64,000 nt of DNA from Butyricicoccus pullicaecorum DSM 23266 (GCF_900167005.1 NZ_FUXW01000002.1:248001-312000); one strand, 5' to 3'; shown: positions 46,382-55,511, numbered from the stretch's first letter. The notes: generated by a model from the letters alone, not told the origin. A program made the numbers and translations.

Positions 46382-46402
46382 TATTAGAGAAGGAGATTTT
46401 GT

Positions 46403-46702
46403 ATGGCATCTATCGTCAAAGACGGAGAGCTCCTGATGTACAAGGGCCATCCTCTGATGCGAAAAGAGAACATTATTTATTACGGCAGCATGGAAGATCG
46501 CTACATCATTATGATGCAGATTCTCGAGACCAAGAAAGAGGGCGACCTCGAGGTTGCGACTAAGGTTGCGGTTCAGCTTCAGCAGACCAGCCAGACCGTT
46601 CGCATGAAGGATCGCATCGTTAAGAAGAGCGAAAAGAGCAGCCTGTGGAGCGCGATGGATATTGCTTCCATTTGGCTGAGCCGTGCGTTGTCGGCGAAGT
46701 AA
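46403..46702 (+). CDS. conserved 99-aa protein of unknown function
   Basis: This small soluble protein starts MASIVKDGELLMYKGHPLMR and contains IIYYGSMEDRYIIMMQIL and a KKEGDLEVATKVAVQLQQT segment. I recall similar proteins in clostridia, but no function. GAAGGAG precedes the ATG. Strong consensus promoter, operator-like repeats and a following NlpC/P60 gene 61 bp away suggest a regulated, well-expressed gene. Confidence 0.8.
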   Translation: MASIVKDGELLMYKGHPLMRKENIIYYGSMEDRYIIMMQILETKKEGDLEVATKVAVQLQQTSQTVRMKDRIVKKSEKSSLWSAMDIASIWLSRALSAK

Positions 46703-46722
46703 GACAGAAACCCACGTTTGAA

Positions 46723-46746
46723 TCGCCGATCCGCATGGTTCGGCGA
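46723..46746 (+). repeat. intercistronic hairpin before the NlpC/P60 gene
   Basis: TCGCCGA and TCGGCGA form a 7-bp stem with a 10-nt loop. There is no T-run, so it is more likely an mRNA stability or translation element than a terminator. Confidence 0.5.
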
Positions 46747-46763
46747 AGAGAAGGAGTATTCAT

Positions 46764-47660
46764 ATGAAGATGAAGCACGTAAAGGTGGTGCTGACGACCG
46801 CACTTTCAGCAGCGATGGTCATCGGAAATGCATCCGCCCTTTATGCGGGTGTTAATACCGCTTCTACCAACTTGAATTTCCGTGAATCCGCAGGAGGCAC
46901 TGTAATCGGTGCAATTCCGAGCGGCGCGAGAGTAGCAGTCATCGACAATACCAGTGAATGGTATCGCGTTGCGTATAATGGCGCAATTGGTTATGTTAGC
47001 GCAGACTATATTCAGTACAGCGAAGACGGAGACGTAGATCTGGGAACGGGTATCGTAAACGAGGATTCGGTTAACATCCGTACCGAGCCCAACACCGATT
47101 CCGAGGTTATGCTCCAGCTGAATACCGATGATTGTGTTGACGTCAATGGCGTTGTCGATGGCTGGTACCGCGTTGCGATTGATGATACGGCAGGTTATAT
47201 CTATGCTGATTATCTGACCTTCGAGCATACCATGACCGATACCCCGGCACAGCATCATGAGGCTGCTGCTACGCAGGAACAGTCCAGCGCAGAAGCGGAC
47301 AAGCTGCTCAGCTATGCAGAGAAGTTCCTGGGTACCCCGTATGTTTACGGCGGCAGCACGCCGAGTGGTTTTGACTGCTCTGGTTTTACTACATACGTAT
47401 TCCGTAATGCACTGGGCATTTCCCTGCCCCGTACTTCTTCGGAACAGAGCCAGACTTACACCCGTATCAATTCGATCTCTGAGCTCAAGCCCGGCGATCT
47501 GGTATTCTTCGGCAATGGTTCCAAGGTAAACCATGTTGGCATTTATGTTGGTGAGGGCGAGTTCATTCACTCTCCGCACACCGGTTCGTATGTCAAGTAT
47601 GATACCCTGAACTCTGGCAACTATTACAAGAACTTCATGTGGGGCGGCCGCGTCCTGTAA
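46764..47660 (+). CDS. secreted SH3-domain NlpC/P60 peptidoglycan hydrolase
   Basis: This 298-aa protein has a signal peptide (about 1-28). Two bacterial SH3 domains follow: the first has LNFRESAGGTVIGAIPSGAR, the second has VNIRTEPNTDSEVMLQL. The C-terminal NlpC/P60 domain has catalytic Cys205 in SGFDCSGFT and His257 in NHVGIYVG, with HSPHTG following. Such enzymes cut gamma-D-Glu-diamino acid bonds in stem peptides. AAGGAG precedes the ATG. It may be co-transcribed with the 99-aa gene. Confidence 0.94.
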   Translation: MKMKHVKVVLTTALSAAMVIGNASALYAGVNTASTNLNFRESAGGTVIGAIPSGARVAVIDNTSEWYRVAYNGAIGYVSADYIQYSEDGDVDLGTGIVNEDSVNIRTEPNTDSEVMLQLNTDDCVDVNGVVDGWYRVAIDDTAGYIYADYLTFEHTMTDTPAQHHEAAATQEQSSAEADKLLSYAEKFLGTPYVYGGSTPSGFDCSGFTTYVFRNALGISLPRTSSEQSQTYTRINSISELKPGDLVFFGNGSKVNHVGIYVGEGEFIHSPHTGSYVKYDTLNSGNYYKNFMWGGRVL

Positions 47661-47670
47661 TGAGCAAATG

Positions 47671-47708
47671 ACAAGACCTAAAACCAAATTGGTTTCAGGT
47701 CTTTTTTT
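47671..47708 (+). terminator. intrinsic terminator after the NlpC/P60 gene
   Basis: AAGACCT, an inner AAACCAA/TTGGTTT pairing and AGGTCTTTTTTT form an extended stem. The minus-strand gene beginning its stop at 47710 is convergent with it. Confidence 0.87.
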
Positions 47709-47709
47709 A

Positions 47710-48267
47710 TTAATCTAAGTTGATGTATAGGATTTCATTTTCAATCGAGAGCGATTGCAGCGAAATGCCCTGTGCACGCAGTCCATTGGTTGCAGCCTCA
47801 GCAAGCGTATCACAGACTGGCTCCAGTAAGTTGTGCGGCAGTGTAAGTCCTCCGATTTCGAGCGCCTGCGGATGCAGGATGATGGAACCTTCCTGATATC
47901 CGATTGAGACAACTGCGGTGAGTTTGCATGTATTGGGCAACAGGATCGAGGCAGCGCGCGGCAATTCCAGCGCGCTGGGGTCGATGTCTGCGGTAAAACA
48001 TGCACTTCCCTGCTCGGTCAATTGAATGTTCAAATTGGTCAGCGGGAAATCAACCGGAAGCTGCCGGGAAATCAGAGTAGTCAGGGCACCGCCGTCGAGT
48101 GTGATTTGTCTGGTATCCTGCTCAGCGTCACGTCCGGAAACCCGCTGAACGGTTGTGCGCGGCATGTGCAGCGGTATGTCACTGTGCAAGACGACTCGTC
48201 CGATTAGAAGCACACAGAGCAGCAGACAAACGAACATGCAGACAGAGGGCAAATATTTACGCAGCAT
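47710..48267 (-). CDS. membrane-anchored protein of unknown function (YpmS-like layout)
   Basis: This protein of about 185 aa has one N-terminal membrane segment (SVCMFVCLLLCVLLIGRVV) and an extracytoplasmic domain with alternating beta-type strands: GGALTTLISRQLP, LNIQLTEQGSACFTADID, LTAVVSIGYQEGSIILHP. The layout resembles DUF2140/YpmS or lipid-binding LptA-like proteins, without a decisive motif. An ATG at 48267 or five codons earlier are both possible. It stands alone, convergent with the NlpC/P60 gene. Confidence 0.6.
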   Translation of the reverse strand: MLRKYLPSVCMFVCLLLCVLLIGRVVLHSDIPLHMPRTTVQRVSGRDAEQDTRQITLDGGALTTLISRQLPVDFPLTNLNIQLTEQGSACFTADIDPSALELPRAASILLPNTCKLTAVVSIGYQEGSIILHPQALEIGGLTLPHNLLEPVCDTLAEAATNGLRAQGISLQSLSIENEILYINLD

Positions 48268-48344
48268 GATAGGACGCCTCACTTCCCGACTCTTTTGATA
48301 AAAGATATGTCGGTAGGCGCATGGTTATGTTTTCCGAGCATAGA

Positions 48345-48376
48345 AAAAAGCATCCCAAACTGGGATGCTTTCTTGT
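48345..48376 (-). terminator. intrinsic terminator of the fatty acid synthesis operon
   Basis: AAGCATCCCA and TGGGATGCTTTTTT (minus strand) form a perfect stem after acpP. Confidence 0.9.
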
Positions 48377-48391
48377 ACGCAAAGCGATCAA

Positions 48392-48616
48392 TTACTGATT
48401 CTCTTCGATGTACTTGCAGATATCACCGATGGTGGACATCTTCATAGCTTCCTCGTCGGAAATGGAGATACCGAAGTTCTCCTCCAGATCCATCATCAGC
48501 TCAACGATGTCGAGGGAGTCAGCGTTCAGATCTTCCTTGATCTTGGTGTCCATGGTCATGGACGCTGCGTCTGCGTCGAACTTCTCAGCCAGCAGCTCAC
48601 AAATCTTTTCAAACAT
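48392..48616 (-). CDS. acpP: acyl carrier protein
   Basis: AcpP (74 aa) carries acyl chains on a phosphopantetheine attached to Ser in DLNADSLDIVELMM. The ATG at 48616 has AAGGAG upstream. An upstream in-frame start in accA is not needed. It is the last gene of the fab/acc operon; many relatives keep acpP near plsX-fabH-fabD, so its position after accA is a detail of this lineage. Confidence 0.96.
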   Translation of the reverse strand: MFEKICELLAEKFDADAASMTMDTKIKEDLNADSLDIVELMMDLEENFGISISDEEAMKMSTIGDICKYIEENQ

Positions 48617-48644
48617 AGTGTGTCTCCTTTTTGATAAAGAGTTT

Positions 48645-49436
48645 TTATTCTGCGAAAATTCCGATTTTGCGGAATTTCTCGTAGCGTTTTTCAAGCAGTT
48701 GGTCAATCTGCGATACATTCATCAGCTCTCGCAGCTGTTCACCAATTGCTTTTTTGACATTGCGCATCAGGGAACTACTTTCCGGAATGATGCCTTCAAT
48801 CATGCCGAATGCATACAGATCATCCGCAGTGATTTTCAGACGCTCCGCAGCTTCAAATTCCCGGCTGGCGTCCTTCCACAGAATAGACGCACATCCACGC
48901 GGCGAGATGACCGAATAAATGGCATTTTCCAGCATCAAAACGCGGTCGGCTACGGCCAGTGCAAGCGCACCGCCCGAACCGCCTTCACCGGTTACAATGC
49001 TGATAACCGGGGTGCGCAGCGCCATAAAATCACTCAGGCAGCGAGCAATCGCCTCACCCTGTCCGCGCTCCTCGGCACCGACACCGCAGAATGCACCGGC
49101 GGTATCAACAAAGCAGATGACCGGACGATGGAATTTCTCAGCCTGCTTTGCCAGACGCAGTGCCTTGCGGTACCCCTCAGGATGCGCCATTGCAAAGTTT
49201 GCCTTGATGTTTTCCTCGGTGTTTTTACCCTTGCGATGGCCGATGACCGTAACCGGAATGCCCTGGAAGGTAGCAACACCAGCGCAGATGGCATAGTCAT
49301 CCGCATAACCGCGATCACCATGCAGTTCGATGAAATCATCGAAGATGGTGCGGGTGTAATCGTCGATCGTGGGACGTTTGCTGTCGTGAATGATACGCAT
49401 TTTCTCGCGTACAGGGAGTTTTTCTTTTGTACTCAT
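48645..49436 (-). CDS. accA: acetyl-CoA carboxylase carboxyltransferase subunit alpha
   Basis: AccA (263 aa) forms the carboxyltransferase with AccD. Motifs include FIELHGDRGYADDYAICAG, GKNTEENIKANFAMAHPEGY (cited within limit), CFVDTAGAFCGVGAEERGQG and EGGSGGALALAVAD. It lacks the long N-terminal extension of some AccA proteins. Its start overlaps the accD stop by 4 bp. Confidence 0.96.
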   Translation of the reverse strand: MSTKEKLPVREKMRIIHDSKRPTIDDYTRTIFDDFIELHGDRGYADDYAICAGVATFQGIPVTVIGHRKGKNTEENIKANFAMAHPEGYRKALRLAKQAEKFHRPVICFVDTAGAFCGVGAEERGQGEAIARCLSDFMALRTPVISIVTGEGGSGGALALAVADRVLMLENAIYSVISPRGCASILWKDASREFEAAERLKITADDLYAFGMIEGIIPESSSLMRNVKKAIGEQLRELMNVSQIDQLLEKRYEKFRKIGIFAE

Positions 49437-50290
49437 ACCGAATCCCCCTGTCTCTGATGCATCCGCAGGAGCGTTTCCAGCGTGTGCTTCATTTGATTAC
49501 GCGCTACAATTTTATCACAAAATCCGTGCGCAAGCAAGAACTCTGCGGACTGAAAATCGTCCGGAAGTTTTTCGCCGATGGTACCCTCGATGACGCGTCG
49601 GCCAGCAAAGCCGATCGTTGCACGAGGCTCGGCCAAAATAATATCTCCGAGCGAAGCGAAACTTGCCGTTACACCGCCGGTCGTCGGGTCGGTCAGAACG
49701 GTGATGTAGAGCAGACCAGCGTCCGAGTGACGGCGTACCGCACCGGATACTTTGGCCATCTGCAGCAGAGAGAACATACCTTCCTGCATGCGAGCGCCGC
49801 CGGAAGCCGTGAACAGGATTACAGGCAGCTTGTGGCGGGTCGCATATTCAAACAGGCGGGTCAGCTTTTCACCGACCACGCTGCCCATAGAAGCCATCAG
49901 GAAATGGCTATCCATGACACCAAGGCAGGTCTCAAGACCGCCGATGGTGCACACACCGGTAATCACGGCGTCTTTCATGCCGGTCTTTTCCTGAAGGGTT
50001 TCCAGCTTCTCGCTGTATCCCTCGAAGTCCAGCGGATTGCAGGGACGGATGTTGGAAAACAGCTCGGAGAAAGAATCCTTGTCGGCAGTAATGCGGATAC
50101 GCGTGCGAGCAAGCAGACGCGCATAGTGTCCGCAAGACGGGCAGACGTAAAGGTTACGGCCATAATTGCGTGCCTGCAAGTGGGTACCACAGGCTTTGCA
50201 GACAATCTGCGGCTTTTCCTCAGGCAGCGTCGATGCAGATTTCATCTGCATGGAGGTTGTTCTTGTTTTCTGAAAAAGATCGATCAGCAT
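49433..50290 (-). CDS. accD: acetyl-CoA carboxylase carboxyltransferase subunit beta
   Basis: AccD (285 aa) has the N-terminal zinc ribbon CKACG/CPSCGHY (about residues 33-60) and a crotonase-like carboxyltransferase core with ASGGARMQEGMFSLLQMAK and VLTDPTTGGVTASFASLGD. AGGAGG precedes the ATG. It is in the AccC-AccD-AccA block. Confidence 0.96.
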   Translation of the reverse strand: MLIDLFQKTRTTSMQMKSASTLPEEKPQIVCKACGTHLQARNYGRNLYVCPSCGHYARLLARTRIRITADKDSFSELFSNIRPCNPLDFEGYSEKLETLQEKTGMKDAVITGVCTIGGLETCLGVMDSHFLMASMGSVVGEKLTRLFEYATRHKLPVILFTASGGARMQEGMFSLLQMAKVSGAVRRHSDAGLLYITVLTDPTTGGVTASFASLGDIILAEPRATIGFAGRRVIEGTIGEKLPDDFQSAEFLLAHGFCDKIVARNQMKHTLETLLRMHQRQGDSV

Positions 50291-50307
50291 ATAGAAAACC
50301 TCCTTTC

Positions 50308-51654
50308 TTAGCGGTCAAAATCGCCGTTGGCGATGGAATTTGTGTGGAAATTACCCGAAATAAATGCATCCGATGCCAGCAGATGTAAGTGGAAATCGGT
50401 GCTGGTGGTAACGCCGTCGAACAAGGTCTCAGCGAGCGCACGACGCATGCGAGCGATTGCCTGGGTTCGGTCTTCGCCGCTGACGATCAGTTTGCCGATC
50501 ATGCTGTCGTAGAACGGCGGGATCATGTAGCCCTGATAGGCAGCGGTATCCATGCGGACACCCGGACCGCCGGGCAGATGCATTGCGTTGATTCGTCCCG
50601 GACAGGGTGCGAAATCACGTGCGGGATCTTCTGCGTTGATACGGCATTCAATGGCGTGACCGCGCAGATGCAGGTCTTCCTGCGTAAACGACAGCGGCTC
50701 TCCTGCTGCAATACGAATCTGCTCGCAGACCAGATCAACACCGGTAACTTGCTCGGTGACCGGATGCTCTACCTGAATGCGGGTGTTCATCTCACAGAAG
50801 AAGAAATTCTTGTCGTTATCGACCAAAAATTCTACCGTACCGGCATTGATGTAGCCAACCTTTTTGGCAAGATCACGCGCAGCACAGCACATCTTTTCGC
50901 GGGTTTCCGGATCGAGGAAGAACGAAGGTGCTTCCTCCAGCAGTTTCTGATGACGGCGCTGGATGGAGCATTCACGTTCAAAGAGATGTACGACGTTGCC
51001 CTGCGTATCACCCAGAATCTGCACTTCGATGTGGCGCGGATTCTCAACGTATCGTTCGATATACAGACGACCATCACCAAAGTTTGCCTGTGCCTCACTC
51101 GATGCAGTGTCGTAGGCGCTCTTGAGCTCTTCCGGAGTCTTTGCGACACGGATACCCTTGCCGCCGCCACCGGCGGAAGCCTTCAGCATAACCGGATAGC
51201 CGATCTTTTTTGCCCAGGCCTCAGCCTCGGCATAATCGGCGACCGCGCCGTCCGAACCTAGAGCAACCGGTACACCAGCTGCGATGGCGGTACGCTTTGC
51301 CTCGGACTTATCACCCAGCAGATGAATGGTCTGTGGCTTGGGGCCGATGAAGGCAATGCCGTTTTCAATGGCCATCTGTGCAAATTCAGCGTTCTCAGAC
51401 AGGAAACCGAAACCGGGATGAATTGCCTGCGCCCCCGATGCCAGCGCTGCCGAGATCAGGTTCTGCATATTGAGATAGCTGTCACGCGGATTGGCGGGGC
51501 CGATGCAAATGGCCTCGTCAGCAATCTGCGCGTGCAGTGCCTCGCGATCGGCTTCTGAATACACAGCAACCGAGATGATGCCAAGATCACGGCAGGCGCG
51601 GATGATGCGCACTGCGATTTCACCGCGATTGGCAATTAGGATTTTTTGAAACAT
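50308..51654 (-). CDS. accC: acetyl-CoA carboxylase biotin carboxylase subunit
   Basis: AccC (448 aa) carboxylates biotin on AccB. It has the opening ILIANRGEIAVRIIRACRDL, the ATP-grasp loop KASAGGGGKGIR, ERECSIQRRHQKLLEEAPS and FCEMNTRIQVEHPVTEQVTG. The C-terminal biotin carboxylase domain ends the protein. It is 17 bp after fabZ and 17 bp before accD. Confidence 0.97.
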   Translation of the reverse strand: MFQKILIANRGEIAVRIIRACRDLGIISVAVYSEADREALHAQIADEAICIGPANPRDSYLNMQNLISAALASGAQAIHPGFGFLSENAEFAQMAIENGIAFIGPKPQTIHLLGDKSEAKRTAIAAGVPVALGSDGAVADYAEAEAWAKKIGYPVMLKASAGGGGKGIRVAKTPEELKSAYDTASSEAQANFGDGRLYIERYVENPRHIEVQILGDTQGNVVHLFERECSIQRRHQKLLEEAPSFFLDPETREKMCCAARDLAKKVGYINAGTVEFLVDNDKNFFFCEMNTRIQVEHPVTEQVTGVDLVCEQIRIAAGEPLSFTQEDLHLRGHAIECRINAEDPARDFAPCPGRINAMHLPGGPGVRMDTAAYQGYMIPPFYDSMIGKLIVSGEDRTQAIARMRRALAETLFDGVTTSTDFHLHLLASDAFISGNFHTNSIANGDFDR

Positions 51655-51670
51655 AATACAATCACCCGAA

Positions 51671-52093
51671 TCACTTGCCGATGAAGCACTTAATTTCTGC
51701 TTCGGAAGCCAGTTCTCCGTTTACGAAGGTCTTGCCCTGTGCAATCGCAAGCGGGCCGCGCTGCTTGACCAGCTCGATCTCCATGCACAGCGTCTCGCCC
51801 GGATGAACCATGCGGCGGAACTTGGCCTTGTCGATGCTGGTGTAGAAAGCGGTCTTACCGCGGTTCTGCTCCTGAGAGAGCAGTGCAACTGCGCCGACCT
51901 GAGCTAGTGCTTCCAGCTGGAAGACAGCGGGCATGATCGGTGCGCCGGGGAAATGGCCCTGGAAGAAGAATTCTTCGCCGGACAGATGCAACTCACCCTT
52001 TGCGCCATTGTCAGACTGTTCGGTAATGGTATCAACCAGCAGCATCGGCGGACGATGCGGGATGATCTCCATGATTTGTTCTTTGGTTAGCAT
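51671..52093 (-). CDS. fabZ: 3-hydroxyacyl-ACP dehydratase FabZ
   Basis: FabZ (140 aa) removes water from 3-hydroxyacyl-ACP. The ATG at 52093 follows GGAGG. IPHRPPMLLVDTI, the catalytic His in GHFPGAPIMPAVFQLEALAQ (His and Glu) and the C-terminal KCFIGK region are visible. As the only dehydratase seen, it probably makes saturated chains; how unsaturated acids arise is not shown in the window. Confidence 0.96.
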   Translation of the reverse strand: MLTKEQIMEIIPHRPPMLLVDTITEQSDNGAKGELHLSGEEFFFQGHFPGAPIMPAVFQLEALAQVGAVALLSQEQNRGKTAFYTSIDKAKFRRMVHPGETLCMEIELVKQRGPLAIAQGKTFVNGELASEAEIKCFIGK

Positions 52094-52106
52094 GTGATTG
52101 CCCTCC

Positions 52107-52568
52107 TTACTCGATGACGACAAGTACCTGCTTGTATTCGACCATGTCGCCGTTCTGAGCGAGAATACGGCTGACTGTGCCGTCACAGGGGGCGGTAATT
52201 TCGTTCATGGTCTTCATTGCTTCGATGATAAACAGCGTGTCGCCCTTCTTGACCTGCTGGCCGACCTCGATAAACGGCGGCTCTTCGGGAGCGGGAGCGC
52301 TGTAAAAGATGCCGACCAGAGGTGCCTCAACCGGCGTGCCGGAGAAGGATTCCTCGACCGGAGAAGCGGCTGCGGGCTGTGCCTGCGGTGCTGCGGCAGC
52401 TGCCGGAGCAGCGACTGCAACAGCGGGAGCGGCTACAGCAACCGGAGCCTGCTGCGCTTCGATGCGAATCTGAAAATCCTCACACTTGAGCGAGAACGCG
52501 GAAAGATTGCGCTGACGGACGGCATCCATCAGGTCAATCGAGAGTGCCTTTAATTCTTTTGCGTCCAT
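52107..52568 (-). CDS. accB: biotin carboxyl carrier protein of acetyl-CoA carboxylase
   Basis: AccB (153 aa) has an N-terminal helical part (KELKALSIDLMDAV), a long Ala/Pro/Val linker (about residues 38-75) and a C-terminal biotinyl domain. The biotinylated Lys lies in FIIEAMKTMNEITAP; the usual residue after Lys is Met or Leu, here Thr. It abuts fabF directly and is 13 bp before fabZ. Confidence 0.95.
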   Translation of the reverse strand: MDAKELKALSIDLMDAVRQRNLSAFSLKCEDFQIRIEAQQAPVAVAAPAVAVAAPAAAAAPQAQPAAASPVEESFSGTPVEAPLVGIFYSAPAPEEPPFIEVGQQVKKGDTLFIIEAMKTMNEITAPCDGTVSRILAQNGDMVEYKQVLVVIE

Positions 52569-53804
52569 TTAGTCCTCCATTTTCCGGAACAGCAGAGCTG
52601 CATTGTGACCGCCAAAGCCCAGAGAGTTGCTCAGTGCGATATTGACGGGCGCTTCTACTGCATGGTTGGGTGTGATGTCCAAATCACAATCCGGATCGGG
52701 TTCCTTGTAGCCGATGGTGGGCGGAATGATGCCGTTCTGGATTGCCATGACACAGGCAATCGCCTCGACCGCACCTGCTGCGCCGAGCAGATGGCCGGTC
52801 ATCGACTTGGTAGAAGAAATGTGCACCTTGTATGCACTCTCGCCCAGTGCCTTCTTGATTGCCATGGTCTCGATCTTCTCATTGATCGGAGTTGAGGTGC
52901 CGTGTGCGTTGATATAATCAACCTGATCGGGGGTGATGCCAGCGTCAGCCATTGCAACCATCATAGCGCGTGCGCCGCCCTCACCTTCCGGATCGGGAGC
53001 TGTGATGTGGTATGCGTCCGAGGTTGCGCCGTAGCCGATGACCTCAGCCAGAATTTTCGCACCGCGTGCCTTTGCATGGCTCAGGCTCTCGAGTACAAGT
53101 GCACCAGCGCCCTCACCCATGACAAAACCGCTGCGGCGTGCATCGAACGGAACCGAAGCTGCCTCCGGGTCTTCGCCGGTATGCAGTGCCTTCATGTTCT
53201 GGAAGCCAGCAGTCGCGATGCGAATGATGCATGCCTCTGCGCCGCCTGCGATCATAACGTCCTGATAGCCATGCTTGATGGCGCGGTATGCCTCGCCGAT
53301 TGCATGGTTGCCGGTTGCACAAGCGGTAACCGGGCAGATGGATTCGCCCTTAAAGCCGAGCAGCATGGAGATATGCGCTGCGCCCATGTTGGCGATCATC
53401 TCGGGAATGCAGAGCGGAGACACGCGGCCGGGGCCCTTTTCGACCATCTTGGGGAATTCATCCTCAAATACCTTCAGGCCGCCAACACCGGAACCGAAGA
53501 ACACGCCCGAACGATAGGGATCGAAGGAACCTTCGACCAGTCCGGCCTGATCTGCGGCCTGCTTGGCTGCTGCGACTGCAAAATGGCAGTAGCTGTCCAT
53601 GCGCTTTGCCTCGCGCTTATCAACATACAAAGTCGGGTCGAAGTCCTTGACTTCAGCCGCAAGCTTTGCTTTAAAGTTGGTAGTATCAAAATGGGTAATC
53701 GGTCCAATACCGTTTTTGCCGGTCTTCAGACCCTCCCAGAAGGTCGGGACATCATTACCGATCGGGGTAACTGCACCCATACCTGTGATAACGACTCTTT
53801 CCAT
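52569..53804 (-). CDS. fabF: 3-oxoacyl-ACP synthase II (FabF)
   Basis: FabF (411 aa) elongates acyl-ACP. The Cys-His-His triad is in PVTACATGNHAIGEA, NAHGTSTPINE and KSMTGHLLGAAG. ERVVITGMGAVTPIGNDV opens the protein. AGGAGG precedes the start. It lies 12 bp after fabG. Confidence 0.97.
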   Translation of the reverse strand: MERVVITGMGAVTPIGNDVPTFWEGLKTGKNGIGPITHFDTTNFKAKLAAEVKDFDPTLYVDKREAKRMDSYCHFAVAAAKQAADQAGLVEGSFDPYRSGVFFGSGVGGLKVFEDEFPKMVEKGPGRVSPLCIPEMIANMGAAHISMLLGFKGESICPVTACATGNHAIGEAYRAIKHGYQDVMIAGGAEACIIRIATAGFQNMKALHTGEDPEAASVPFDARRSGFVMGEGAGALVLESLSHAKARGAKILAEVIGYGATSDAYHITAPDPEGEGGARAMMVAMADAGITPDQVDYINAHGTSTPINEKIETMAIKKALGESAYKVHISSTKSMTGHLLGAAGAVEAIACVMAIQNGIIPPTIGYKEPDPDCDLDITPNHAVEAPVNIALSNSLGFGGHNAALLFRKMED

Positions 53805-53816
53805 GTATGATCCTCC

Positions 53817-54548
53817 TTAGATGCCCATGCCGCCGTCTGCGATGATAACCTGACCGGTTACGTAAGATGCGGCGTCGGATGCGAGAAACGCAACGACATT
53901 TGCGATCTCTTCCGGCTGGCCAAAACGGCCGAGAGCAATTTGCTTTTTTGCGCCTTCCTTGACAGCGTCCGGAAGGTTTTGGGTCATATCAGTATCGATG
54001 AAACCGGGAGCGACAGCATTTACCGTGATGCCGCGCGCACCGAGTTCCTTTGCTGCGGATTTGGTCATACCGATCAGACCGGCCTTTGCAGCCGAGTAGT
54101 TGACCTGACCAGCGTTTCCGGCGACGCCGGAAACCGAGCTGATGTTGACGATACGGCCAGCCTTGGCACGCAGCATCATCGCACCACACAGACGGAGCAT
54201 GTTGAATGCACCCTTGAGGTTGGTGTTGATGACCTCGTCAAACTGTGCCTCGCTCATGCGTACGAGCAGACCATCGCGGGTGATACCGGCGTTATTGACC
54301 AGAATACCCGGCACGCCAAGCTCTTCCTTGATTTCCTTGAGCGCTGCGTCACATGCTGCAAAGTCAGCGACGTTCCAAGCCTTTGCAACGGCACGAACAC
54401 CGTGTGCACGGCACTTTTCTGCAACTGCTTCCGCCTTTTCTACCGAAGAAGAGCAGTTGATGACAACGTCGTGACCCTGCTCGGCCAGTTTTTCAGCGAT
54501 CGCGGCGCCAATACCGCGGGAACCACCAGTAATGATTGCTAATGCCAT
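53817..54548 (-). CDS. fabG: 3-oxoacyl-ACP reductase FabG
   Basis: FabG (243 aa) is a short-chain dehydrogenase. The NADP loop is TGGSRGIGAAIAEKLAEQG, the Ser-Tyr-Lys catalytic residues are in NISSVSG and YSAAKAG, and NNAGITRDGLLVRM is the FabG-specific stretch. It is 3 bp after fabK. Confidence 0.96.
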   Translation of the reverse strand: MALAIITGGSRGIGAAIAEKLAEQGHDVVINCSSSVEKAEAVAEKCRAHGVRAVAKAWNVADFAACDAALKEIKEELGVPGILVNNAGITRDGLLVRMSEAQFDEVINTNLKGAFNMLRLCGAMMLRAKAGRIVNISSVSGVAGNAGQVNYSAAKAGLIGMTKSAAKELGARGITVNAVAPGFIDTDMTQNLPDAVKEGAKKQIALGRFGQPEEIANVVAFLASDAASYVTGQVIIADGGMGI

Positions 54549-54551
54549 GCG

Positions 54552-55511
54552 TTAGCCTTCCTTTCCAACAAAACGTGCGGCGCGAGCGGCCAGTACTTCC
54601 TCAGCTCCGCCGATGAGCTTGTCCATGATTGCCTTACAGGTGGTGGGCTCATTGAGCAGACCAGCAATCTGACCGGACATGAAGGTACCTTCCTCAAAGT
54701 TGCCGTCCTGAACAGCCTTGCGCAGCGAACCTGCGGTCATGGCCTCGATTTCCTCAAGCGAACGGTCGTCGCCGGTCTTTTCCAGCTGTGCACACTTGCG
54801 CACCAGCGGAGACTTGATGGAGCGAACCGGATGACCGTTTGCACGGCCGGTAACCATGGTCGAAATATCGCTTGCCTTGAGCACAAGTTCCTTGTACTTG
54901 TCCGAGATTTCGCACTCTTCTGCGGTCAGGAAGATGGTGCCGCACTGTACGCCTTCTGCGCCCAGTGCCAGCATTGCAGCAACACCGCGGCCATCACCTG
55001 CGCCGCCGGCGCCGATTACCGGAATGCTGACTGCATCGACAACCTGCGGCAGCAGAGCCATCGTGGTGGTCTCGCCGATGTGACCGCCGGACTCCATACC
55101 CTCAGCGATGACAGCATCTGCACCAGCGCGCTCCATGCGCTTTGCCAGTGCAACCGATGCAACGACCGGAATGACCTTGATGTTTGCAGCCTTCCAGTCT
55201 GCCAGATACTTGCCGGGGTTGCCTGCACCGGTGGTGATGACCTCGATCTTTTCTTCTACAGCCAGCTTTGCCAGATCATCTGCATTGGGGCTGAGCAGCA
55301 TGATATTTAAGCCCAGCGGCTTTTTGGTCAGAGCACGTGCGGTGTGGATCTCCTGACGGATGACTTCAACCGGAGCAGCACCGCCGGCGATGATACCAAG
55401 GCCGCCAGCCTCGCTGACAGCAGCTGCCAGATGACCGTTTGCGATCCAAGCCATAGCACCCTGGAAAACAGGGTATTCAATTCCGAGAAGCTCTGTAATT
55501 CTGGTTTTCAT
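54552..55511 (-). CDS. fabK: enoyl-ACP reductase II (FabK, FMN-dependent)
   Basis: FabK (319 aa) is the flavin-dependent enoyl-ACP reductase, related to nitronate monooxygenases. It starts MKTRITELLGIEYPVFQGAM and contains AEGMESGGHIGETTTMALLP, IGAGGAGDGRGVAAML and an FMN-phosphate site with LGAEGVQCGTIF. Position in a fab operon supports FabK over nitronate monooxygenase. No FabI or FabL is present in the window. Confidence 0.95.
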   Translation of the reverse strand: MKTRITELLGIEYPVFQGAMAWIANGHLAAAVSEAGGLGIIAGGAAPVEVIRQEIHTARALTKKPLGLNIMLLSPNADDLAKLAVEEKIEVITTGAGNPGKYLADWKAANIKVIPVVASVALAKRMERAGADAVIAEGMESGGHIGETTTMALLPQVVDAVSIPVIGAGGAGDGRGVAAMLALGAEGVQCGTIFLTAEECEISDKYKELVLKASDISTMVTGRANGHPVRSIKSPLVRKCAQLEKTGDDRSLEEIEAMTAGSLRKAVQDGNFEEGTFMSGQIAGLLNEPTTCKAIMDKLIGGAEEVLAARAARFVGKEG

